Below, one piece after another: positions 56,001 to 64,000 of a stretch of DNA of 64,000 nucleotides; position 1 is the first letter of the stretch, and each line of letters starts with the position of its first letter. The stretch spans positions 14,991,423 to 15,055,422 of the forward strand of contig CM053268.1 of the NCBI GenBank assembly GCA_028583415.1. The letters are read 5' to 3'. The translations under genes and the position numbers were made by a program. Source of the stretch: Protea cynaroides (taxonomy: Eukaryota > Streptophyta > Magnoliopsida > Proteales > Proteaceae). A model generated the notes under the pieces. That model saw only the letters and a list, made by a program, of their open reading frames with translations. It did no database searches and was not told the origin of the DNA.

Positions 56001-56463
56001 GCAGTGATGTTGACCACAGACACTAGGTACCCCACTCCTCCCTTCTCTAAGCATCTCTTAGCTTTTAGGGTAGATAGAATCAGCTTTCGCTTCCTGGGTA
56101 ATTTGGTCCCAGTGAAGCTAAACTCTTTTCCTTTTTCGTCTTTAAGCACAAGCTTCTTCTCACCACATAATAAGCTGGCTGAATGCTGGCCTAACCAATC
56201 CATTCCCAAGATGACGTCAAAGTCTGCCATCTCGAGTTGAACCAGATTAGGTTCTAGATCTCGACCGTAAATGCTAACTGTACATGGTCCAAAATATTTG
56301 TTCAATGCCACTTCGACTCCTAGTGGGGAGTGAACTATCAAGCTTGAGTTTAGATGCTTCACAGGTAATTCCATTCGCTTCTCGAAAGAATTAGAAACAA
56401 AGGAGTGCGTGGCCCCAGAGTCAAAGAGTACTCTAGCAGGTATACCAGCTATAATTACAGTTC
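53022..56463 (-). pseudogene. pol: pol of element F, nearly full length but broken
   Basis: Protease ARVLFDSGATHSF near 56410, then LGMDWLGQHS. The RT active site reads FIVD (55406-55417) in place of FIDD, so one catalytic Asp is lost. LGHVVSEDG. RNase H YSDALG, ending HPGKANVVADAL. Integrase with CLNC, MDFITGLPL, VSDRDPRF and ILEDMLRACALYF. The chromodomain-like tail VKVHWKSQDVEEIT* is followed by the stop at 53022. Point stops lie near 55788 and 55671 (CGA to TGA), 55294, 55072 and 54727 (TGG to TGA), and 53089 (TGG to TAG). A small deletion near 54215 (YWWVGMK for YWWRGMK) shifts the frame, and there are breaks near 53450-53550. These are almost all C-to-T type. Confidence 0.9.
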
Positions 56464-56542
56464 CTGAAATTAATTATCCCTTAGTTCTACATACTCACAC
56501 ACAATAAAATAGTAAGCTAACTAGGAAGGGATAGAACCATAC
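56464..56542 (-). other. Putative gag-pol mini-intron, element F (79 nt)
   Basis: On the minus strand GTCACTG|GTATGG at the donor side, TGTAGAACTAA near the branch position, and TTAATTTCAG|GAACTG at the acceptor side. The flanks differ from A, B and D, but removal again joins gag (DVVT) and pol through a split Gly codon. Confidence 0.62.
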
Positions 56543-57825
56543 CAGTGACCACATCGGGTAATGCAGCTGCCTCTTCAGTGGTGACTGCAAATACCTTTCC
56601 TTGCTGTGGAGTTTGTTTCTTAGGTAGAGTGCAGTTCTTTGCAATATGACCCAGTTGCTGATAGTTGAAACATTTAATGCTCGGGTTTTGTCCAGCGAAC
56701 TGTGGCGGTGGTGGTGCAGTAGTGTTTCTTGCAAGCACCATGGTGGTCTGGGCCCTGTATGGGCGGAAAGGTCTATTATTGCCGCCACCTGAATTCTCAG
56801 TAGTCGGTCTCCTCAGTCCCCTGTTCTGAGCAAAGAAACTGTCCTTTTGGCTTGATTCAATCACCCTGGAAACTTGTACAGCCTCATTATATACCTTCTT
56901 TTCCAGACCCAAGATGTGCTCTCTGATGCTCCCTCATAAGCCCATAGTGAATCTACGAGTCTTGGTTTCTTCTTCTTGCATACTTGCCGGTGCGAAGAAA
57001 AATAACTCTTCGTACCTTTGCTGGTAAACATCCACAGAAGACTGAGACTGCTGTAGGTTGAGAAATTCTTTCTCCATCTGATCTTTAAAGCACTTCAGAA
57101 AATATTTATCGAAGAAAGTTCCCTTGAATATAGCCTAATCGATCTGAGTGTGCTTTGTCTCCAAATATACCCGTGTAGAATTCCACCAAGCGTTTGCATA
57201 CTCTTTTAGCATGTGCGTAGCAAACAACACTTTCTCATCCTCTGTACATGTCATCAGACCGAAATTCTTCTCCATCTCAGCAACCCATTGTGCAGGCCAC
57301 AACAGTTTTCCCGGTTTCCCTATGAACGTAGGGGGTTTCAACTTCAAAAACCTGTCCTCGGCTCAGGTCATGCTGCCCTTGTGTATTCATTCCGTACCAT
57401 GGTGGTGGGTACGGGTAGGCTCCCTGGTAAGCAGACGACGATGGAAATTGGTGTGGTGGTTGTAGATTCTGTCCTTGACCCATTGGCCCTGGACTACCAT
57501 CCGTTGGCAGTGTAGTATTATTCCTTCCAGACTCAGTCATACCTTCAGTGGGAACATATCTTGGTGGCTTGAACATCTTCAGCATCTCATTCAGGAATGT
57601 CTTTTGCTGAGCTTCCATTTGGTAAACCAGATTCGTGACAATTGTCTCGGAGTTTGTATGAGGAGGGCCTAGTAAATTTGTGGGTGCCCTGGGAACCTGC
57701 CCTTCTCCACTCTTCAGGTTCTGGTTTTGCTCTTCAACAAATCCAGCTTCCACATTTTCCTCAGTTTGGCGCACCCTGCAGTGGTGACACTTTTGTGAGC
57801 CTCTTTGACCATTTTCGCCTACCAT
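56543..57825 (-). pseudogene. gag: gag of element F, broken
   Basis: ATG at 57823-57825, MVGENGQRGSQK, then LVYQMEAQQKTFLNEMLKMF and a proline/Gly/Tyr-rich part (PPHQFPSSSAYQGAY), then FLKLKPPTFIGKPGKLLWPA, NAWWNSTRVYLE, and GLEKKVYNEAVQVSRVIESS. The zinc knuckle near 56635-56680 reads CFNYQQLGHIAKNC, so its second Cys is Tyr. Frameshifts near 57355, a stop near 57133 and a break near 56935 disable it. The N-terminus differs strongly from A-D and matches E. Confidence 0.87.
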
Positions 57826-57845
57826 CTCAGACTAGTCTGTTTGGA
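57822..57845 (-). other. Putative splice acceptor at gag ATG, element F
   Basis: On the minus strand ACTAGTCTGAG|ATGG, so the exon would begin with the gag ATG itself, as in E (30823). Confidence 0.4.
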
Positions 57846-57964
57846 TTTTTCTCTTTTCCTTTATCTCCGGTAGCGATTTCTCTCTGGCTCCTGAGTTGCT
57901 ACAGTCCGACCGGTGATCCTAGAAGTCATTTTCTTCCGATCAAGACTTAGAATATCGCCTCCAA

Positions 57965-58389
57965 GTAAGTTCTCTCCTTCCATTCATCATTTTCATATCG
58001 TCTTTTCATGGTTTTAAGCTTAAAAACTATGGTTTTCATTGATTAGAAGATTCTAACCGTAGGAACTCTTTTCCTTCGGTTTAGAAATGGTTTAGGGACC
58101 CCTAAGAGCAAAAGCCCTCAACTAATTTGAGGTTCCACCGAAAGATTTTTGAAAAAATCAAAATTTTCTAGTTTTGACCTAGGTTTCGACAAAAATCGAT
58201 TTTTCTTAAATTTCTCAAAATTCTTGTTCAATTGGTGAATGGTTGGATTCCATGAAGTGTATGGGGGTTACGTAACTCCTACTCCCCAAGTTTTGGGTGA
58301 GTTCGAGGCTTTTTCTTAATTTACTATCGTTATGCTGTCGAAATTTTGATAATTTTAACCTTTTCTCCTTGTTTTTCCTTGTTTTGCAG
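57965..58389 (+). other. 5'-UTR intron of aORF, element F
   Basis: Donor CTCCAA|GTAAGT and acceptor TTGTTTTGCAG, five bases before the ATG. 425 nt. Only 139 bases separate the donor from the gag ATG, compared with 500-570 in A and E, so the motif array is missing here. Confidence 0.62.
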
Positions 58390-58394
58390 CTCTA

Positions 58395-59626
58395 ATGGCT
58401 CCACGCAGAGGTGCTTGCAAGCGCTCCTATGGTCTAGGCATGCACCTTCCCCACCCTCCTATACCATAGCTCAATGAGCGTTGGTTTCGATCTGAGGCGG
58501 CACAAACCCGCTTCCCTTGGTTCGAGAGGAAAAATATCGAGTCGAGCCGGTGTGTCAATTTGGAGTAGTTGCAGCGGTTCGATGTGGAAGTCGCTTTTGG
58601 CAGGCTTGGTTGGTTGCCCGTCATCACATACACGACGACTACCCATCCCAACCTCGTCAAACACTTTTATGCCAACTTGGAAATAGATGGGGATGTTGAC
58701 GACTTCATTCAATGTCGAGCGCTCTGCATCACTAGTTATGTCAAGGGTGTCCCCATCTCCTTCGACACCCATCAGCTTGCCGATCTTCTGGGGATTCCCA
58801 ACGATGGGGACTTAGTCTACTGTGCCCCTAAGATGAAGGGCTTTCTCACTGACGATCTGCGCCAGGAGATCTCCGAGCAACTTCTCAACCCGGGGGCACC
58901 CATGAAGGCTGCTAGTTTGAAGCCCTTGCCTCGAGTTTATAGCCGCATCATCCAGCACGACATTGTGCCCCAGAGCGGCCATTATAGTGAGTTATCTCAG
59001 CTCACTCAGTACCTGACTTACTGCGTTTGCACTGGGGAGCGGGTTTTCCTTTCCCTATATCATCATCAGGACCATGCATCAGGCTACACTTCCTGGTCAG
59101 GCCAGTAACCTTCCCTATGGCCGGCTCATCACCACTCTTCTACAGCGACTACGAGTGAACATGAGGGGGTGAGATTGCTGTAGAGGACACTATGACCTCT
59201 GACATCGACTGGGATGCCATCCTGCGGATGTAGATGGATAATCTGCCTATCAGCGATGAGGATTTGGAGGCTCGTCCTCGCCCACTCAGGAGGGTAGCAG
59301 CTGCGGCAGCAGCAGCAGCAGCAGCCAATGCTGCTCATGCAGCAGAGACAGCGGGTGATGACGAGGGTGGCAATGATCATATGGAGGATGTTCCAGCACC
59401 AGCACCACAGCCCACCTATGCAGCGGGACCATCTTAGCCTCCTCCTGACACCGTGATGGGTATGTTCACGGAGCTCAGGGATGCTCAGCGTGAGATGAGC
59501 CGTAACTTGGGGCACTTGACTCTCAGCCTCAGAGTCACTCAGGATCAGGTGCACTGGCTTAGGGTCGCTTACGAGCGAGAATATGATATTGCGGACCCTA
59601 TTCCTCCTAGGCCCCCTACCCCATGA
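58395..59626 (+). pseudogene. aORF of element F, broken
   Basis: Begins MAPRRGACKRSYG. TAG at 58467-58469 and 58566-58568, both where E has CAG. Then the conserved domain is open for 150 codons (VAFGRLGWLPVITY, NLVKHFYANLEIDGD, ITSYVKGVPISFD, LADLLGIPNDGDLVYCAP, RIIQHDIVPQSGHYSELSQL). One-base frameshift near 59050. The tail has a polyalanine run (from GCAGCAGCAG repeats), a Pro/Ala-rich linker with a TAG near 59436, and the helical part LRDAQREMSRNLGHLTLSLR, ending IPPRPPTP. It is clearly the same family as B, though the DNA is very diverged. Confidence 0.78.
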
Positions 59627-59665
59627 TAGTCCTCTTATTTTTCTCTCTCTTTACAGTTTATATAA

Positions 59666-59699
59666 CAGGGTAACAGTCCGGTTTGTGGACCGTACCCTG
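59666..59699. other. Conserved 34-nt hairpin, element F
   Basis: Stem CAGGGTA/TACCCTG and inner AC.GTCC/GGAC.GT, 40 nt after the aORF stop and 236 nt from the PBS. Confidence 0.62.
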
Positions 59700-59934
59700 T
59701 AGCACTTTGAACTTATCACTCTTGAATGTTTTAATAGTAATTTATGATTTTTGCCTATCTAGAGCATGTGCACTTATTAATTCCATATTTAATATAGTAT
59801 GTTATGCTCTTTCTTATATAGTCTCAGGTATCAAACAATGCTTAAGGTGTGTTCTTATTAAAACTTTTAATTTTCCCTATCTTAGTTCATCGACTTAGTT
59901 AAGTGCAGTATGGTCTGTTGGACAGAGCCCGAGA

Positions 59935-59946
59935 GCTCTGATACCA
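59935..59946 (-). promoter_or_regulatory. Primer-binding site, element F
   Basis: On the minus strand TGGTATCAGAGC, three bases from the LTR9 end. Confidence 0.92.
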
Positions 59947-59949
59947 AGT

Positions 59950-60853
59950 TGTCACACCCCAATTTTGAACCAACCAGAATGGTGTGAGTAAACCATCATT
60001 GAACCAACGGTTCACACCAGGATCTCAATAAGACCGTGTCCACTCATACAAACCATCGCACATAACCACAATCAGAATATAATAAATACAGCAGAAGTCT
60101 TTAAATAAATGAACTGAGTATTCTATTGATAAATTTAACTAAGTATTCAATTATCCAAATTCCAAACGTAATTAAATATCTTTACATCACTTTAAAAATA
60201 ACGAAAACAAATAAAAATAAGTCAAAGGTACACGCAGAAAGGGCACTCGCATGAAGCGTCATGATCATCCTCTCCGGCCTGTACGTCCAGAGCAGCAACA
60301 CCTCCATACGCCGGAGCGTTCATATAGTCGTCCACCGTGTAACCTGCATCAACATCTAAAAATAGTATATATACAAAGGTGAGCTCACAACTTAGCTCAG
60401 TAAGACAATCAGACAGTGTATCAATATTATATGCATGAGTAACAATCATTTTATGCTGTGGTCTGGTTTAAGTTTGCAATGTGCTACAAAAAGGTTCGGA
60501 GGCCGCCTCACCTCTATACACGAGTGTATGGAATCGCACAACAGATCACACCACCACCAACCCACATGCACCCATCATGGAATAGAGATAGAGCTAAGGC
60601 ATCCACTACCTCCCCTGATACTCCACCCATACCAGTACATAAGCCCCTACTGGCTAGGGCTTGCAAACTGGGCTCGCAACTAACCAATCCAATATGTCAT
60701 CACTGTAGGCTCTATCCCAGTACAGCTCCCTATGACATAGAGATAGAGTTAGAGCGTGGTGTCCAGGCCGGAGACCACAGTGCCACGACCTCCCCCTGAT
60801 ACCCTACCCGCATTAAGCATACTAAGACAAAACAATACGCAAGTAGACTCTAT
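59950..60853 (-). repeat. LTR9: 5' LTR of element F, cut by element G
   Basis: 904 bases from TGTCACACCCC to AGTAGACTCTAT, very similar to 50681-51584 of LTR8. The rest should lie beyond G. Confidence 0.9.
60222..60356 (-). CDS. LTR small reading frame, LTR9
   Basis: Acceptor-like TTTTTAG, VDAGYTVDDYMNAPAYGG at the start, CECPFCVYL and TGA at the end; 44 codons. It is nearly identical to LTR7 in protein and more intact than LTR8 of the same element. Confidence 0.55.
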   Translation of the reverse strand, partial: DVDAGYTVDDYMNAPAYGGVAALDVQAGEDDHDASCECPFCVYL

Positions 60854-61268
60854 TGTGAGGACAAATGTCCACCCACGTTGAATGGACGGTAAATGATTTG
60901 GAGTCGCCACCTAGATTAAGGTCTAGGACCTAAAATGTAGTCTCATCCAAAGATAAGACTTCTATTGACTCATGACCCAACATATCGGCTTTGGCCCAAC
61001 AGAGAACGGGTAAGCGTTCAAAGTACAGTTTGGGAAGGTGTTAGGCACCCAAAATTGCCCGATCCAAAAATCGATCTCCTATGTGACTCTACTTTCCTTA
61101 GACTCCGTGGTTCTGATTGTTCATGGCTGATGGATGATGACTAGGGCTCGTGGGGGATCCTATACCAAGTTGCTGAGTTCTTTTAGCCTACGTATTCCAG
61201 AGGTTCTAGAAATCAGGTACAACGTAGTTCATTTTTTGGGTGGATTGGGTAACTTCAAGGGCTAGGGT

Positions 61269-61331
61269 ATGTCTCTCAGGGAGTAGAGTGTGGCTCTCAG
61301 GGAGTAGAGTGTGGCTCTCAGGGAGTAGAGT
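61269..61331. repeat. 21-bp repeat, three copies
   Basis: CTCTCAGGGAGTAGAGTGTGG repeated three times, directly before the 49-bp array. Confidence 0.85.
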
Positions 61332-62170
61332 GTAAGATAGTCTCGCAAGACTAAGGTGTGTACTCGCAAGCACGACTTCAAGATAGAGCCTCGCAAGGCT
61401 AAGGGTGCATACTCGCAAGTACGGCTTCAAGATAGAGCCTCGCAAGGCTAAGGGTGCGTACTCGCAAGTACGGCTTCAAGATAGAGCCTCGCAAGGCTAA
61501 GGGGGTGCATGCTCCCAAGCACGACTTCGGGATTGAGCCTCGCAAGGCTAAGGGTGCGTACTCGCAAGTACGACTTCATGATAGAGCCTTGCAAGGCTAA
61601 GGGTGCATACTCGCAAGTATGGCTTCGGGATTGAGCCTCGCAAGGCTAAGGGTGGGTACTCGCAAGTACGACTTCATGATAGAGCCTCGCAAGGCTAAGG
61701 GTGCGTACTCACAAGTACGACTTCATGATAGAGCCTCGCAAGGATAAGGGTGCGTACTCGCAAGTACGGCTTCGGTATTGAGCCTCGCAAGGCTAAGGGT
61801 GTATACTCGCAAGTACGACTTCAGTATTGAGCCTCACAAGGCTAAGGGGGTACATGCTCGCGAGCACGACTTCAAGATAGAGCCTCGCAAGGCTAAGGGT
61901 GCGTACTCGCAAGCACGACTTCGGGATTGAGCCTCGCAAGGCTAAGGGTGCGTACTCGCAAGTACGACTTCATGATAGAGCCTCGCAAGGCTAAGGGTGC
62001 GTAATCGCAAGCACGACTTTGGGATTGAGCCTCGCTAGGCTAAGGGTGTGTACTCGCAAGTACGACTTCATGATAGAGCCTCGCAAGGCTAAGGGTGCGT
62101 ACTCGCAAGTACAACTTCGGGATTGAGTCTCGCAAGGCTAAGGGTGCGTACTCGCAAGCAGAACCTCGCC
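61332..62170. repeat. 49-bp minisatellite, about 17 copies, with two hairpins per unit
   Basis: The unit begins AGCCTCGCAAGGCTAAGGG and continues TGCGTACTCGCAAGTACGAC then TTCATGATAG. It contains GCCT-CGCA-AGGC and GTACT-CGCA-AGTAC, two stems with the same CGCA loop. Variants at 61506-61522 and 61854-61866 (TGCT with AGCA) keep pairing. Lengths stay close to 49. Confidence 0.85.
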
Positions 62171-62869
62171 AAGCAAGGAGATTCGTACTCACACGCACAA
62201 CACAGGAATAGAGTCTCGCCAAGCAAGGAGACCAGGATATGGAATGATTTTACAAGATTAGTGTATGGGTCTGTATCTGGGTCTCTTTCCCAAACTACCT
62301 ACGTATCTCAGGGTATTGACCTGAGAATCAGGATCCACGTAGTTCGAAAGAGATGTTCATTGGGTGACCCGCTTGGGTCAGAAATATGGGCGATCCAGCC
62401 AGACCGAAAGATGATCCTAGATGATCAAAGGTTGGATTCACATTATACCTATCTAGGTTCTGCACCCTAGGGGAAATGCACTGAGGGGTAGGGATCGTCC
62501 TAAACTACCCTTGTAACTTACAGCCCTGATTTTGGAATTGTTGGGTTAGGCTTCATGATTCTTGATTAAGACTTTTATCAATTTTCCATTATTACCCTTC
62601 TCATGAATGTGGGTGCCTACATGCATGTCCCCACACCTAGGAATGTCTTCTATTAGTGTACATGCACGGCAGTTCGACTAGGGTGTAGCGAAAAGTAAGT
62701 TCTTGCCGACATAAACATCATTCAATCATGGCATTAGCAAGCATATCAAACATGACAGTGTACTCAAAGCTAAAAGTGCAAGTATGCTAAACATGACAAA
62801 TGTACACAATATGACAGTGTGAACATGGAAAATGCACAAATATAACAATGTAGACATTATTAGATCCTC

Positions 62870-63685
62870 AATCTAATGGTTAGATCTCTTCAAAACATTA
62901 ATAATCATGATCAACACTTAGATTTCATCAAAACAACCAAGATCAACGGCTCAGATCTCACATCAAGTTATAATCATGATCAATGATTCATATATCATCA
63001 AAATAGCTAAGACCTTTGGCTTAGTTCTCACAAAAGATAATCTAACGGTTCAGATCACTCATCATGATAATCCAACCGTTCAGGTTCACCAAATACACTC
63101 ATGATCAAGATCCAATGGTTCAAATCCCTCAATATCACTCACAATGTAAATCCAACGGTTCAAATCATTCAAGATCATAATCCAATCATTCAAATTCTTT
63201 TAAAACACCCACAGTGAGGATCCAACGTTGAAATAATTCAAAATCACTCACAATAAAGATCCAACAGTTGAAATCATTCAAAATCACTCACAATGAAGAT
63301 CTAAAGGTTGAAATCAATTGAAATGACAATGTAATGGTTTAGATCATTTAAATTGCTCACAGTGAAGATCTAATGGTCCAAATCAACATCCAATGGCCCA
63401 TACTTCATCACCTCAAAATTACTCACAATGAAGATCCAACGATTGAAATCATTCAAGATCAAAATCCCACAATGAATATCCAACGTTGAAATAAATTCAA
63501 GATCCCTCACAATAAAGATCCAACGGTTGAAATCATTCAAAATCACTCATGGTGAAGATCTAACGGTTGAAATCATTTGAAATGATAACATAATGCTTTA
63601 GATCATTTAAATCACTCATGATGTCGATCCAACGGTCCAAATTAACATCCAATGGCCCATATTTCATCACATCAAAATTTATAAT
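62870..63685. repeat. Degenerate 40-bp repeat with about 260-bp higher-order unit
   Basis: Units like GATCCAACGGTTGAAATCAT then TCAAAATCACTCACAATGAA, many variants. A larger segment including CAACATCCAATGGCCCATA occurs at about 63383 and about 63643, giving a period of about 260 bases. Confidence 0.75.
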
Positions 63686-64000
63686 CAATGGGCTAGATTT
63701 AACTTATCCAAGATTGATGGCCAATATTAAATCACATCAAACATGAACATCATGGTATTGACACACATGCCATATAGCCTTTGAAGATCATGATATTCGA
63801 AATAGACATATTTAGATATTTTTTTTGATTATTTGAGCTTCATGAAAGCTGTCAAAATAAGGTTTGAGGTACCAACCTTGTCCCCAACAATGGGGTGGAG
63901 CCTTTGATGATGGTTGGAGACGATCGATGACAAGCTTTCCCTCTTTCTTTCCTCCTTTCCTCCTTTCCTTTCTCTCTTTTCCTGAATCTCCCCTCTTGAT

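Larger units (their letters stand above)
50681..60853 (-). mobile_element. Element F: retrotransposon of the E/F subfamily
   Basis: Minus strand: 5' LTR from 59950 (cut by G at 60854), PBS, hairpin, aORF, gag, mini-intron, pol, polypurine tract, 3' LTR 50681-52991. The left target would be AACAT (50676-50680); the right copy is outside the window. LTR8 and LTR9 are very similar over the 900 bases that can be compared, so F is fairly young, although RT is already inactivated. Confidence 0.88.
60854..64000. mobile_element. Element G: unrelated repeat element, probably an LTR (partial)
   Basis: Starts TGTGAGGACAAATGTCC inside LTR9; the target may be TCTAT (60849-60853). GGAGTCGCCACCTAG near 60901 and CTACGTATCTCAGGG...ACGTAGTTCG near 62300-62345 recall Tat/Ogre-type gypsy LTRs as I remember them; not checked. 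There is no coding domain in 3.1 kb. It holds three tandem arrays. 62180-62870 and 63690-64000 show no further features beyond a purine/pyrimidine-rich end (TTTCCTCC repeats near 63950). Confidence 0.55.

Noticed and set aside
61332..62170. Regular repeats that could suggest a CRISPR array
   Set aside because: The units are head-to-tail with no unique spacers, in a plant retroelement.
61206..62470. Open frames across the 49-bp array (61206-61445, 62040-62222, 62123-62470)
   Set aside because: They arise because 49-bp units shift the frame in a regular way; no conserved protein is seen.

Overview
This is intergenic repeat DNA of a flowering plant (species not determinable). It consists of Ty3/gypsy LTR retrotransposons nested in one another. 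Long LTRs (2.1-2.5 kb), 5-bp target-site duplications (TSDs), a primer-binding site matching plant initiator-tRNA-Met, and a chromodomain-like tail after the integrase point to the Del/Tekay chromovirus lineage. No host gene, tRNA, rRNA or CRISPR array was found.

Layout. Element D (+ strand) is the oldest, and every other insertion lies inside its footprint. D sequence survives at 20728-21108, 40741-45306 and 47987-50680. Into it went: B (- strand, 11092-20727), itself hit by A (- strand, window start to 11096); C (+ strand, 21104-40740, TSD CAAGT on both sides), which holds solo LTR 23958-26209 (TSD ATACT) and element E (- strand, 28659-35433, TSD GGCAG); a foreign solo LTR 45307-47986 (TSD TATTT) inside D's pol; and F (- strand, from 50681) inside D's 3' LTR. 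F's 5' LTR is cut at 60854 by a different element, G, with minisatellite arrays, which runs off the window.

Element plan, in sense order: 5' LTR; PBS; a conserved 34-nt hairpin; an antisense accessory gene (here aORF) with its own 5'-UTR intron; an array of short GGTCGA- or ACCGGT-type motifs; a splice acceptor at the gag start; gag; a 68-79 nt intron-like segment; pol (protease, reverse transcriptase, RNase H, integrase, chromodomain-like tail); polypurine tract; 3' LTR. All gag and pol copies are broken, mostly by C-to-T type stop codons. The B aORF has a single stop.

The most interesting signals are not in the standard description of this lineage as I know it: (1) an intron-like segment at the gag-pol border whose removal would fuse the frames in four copies although its length varies out of phase; (2) a 44-codon reading frame inside every LTR that reaches that position, always the same length and protein-conserved; (3) the antisense aORF, apparently inside the gag leader intron; (4) a covarying hairpin between PBS and aORF; (5) motif arrays in LTR and leader that change together between subfamilies. 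All are read by eye from the sequence; no search or alignment program was run.
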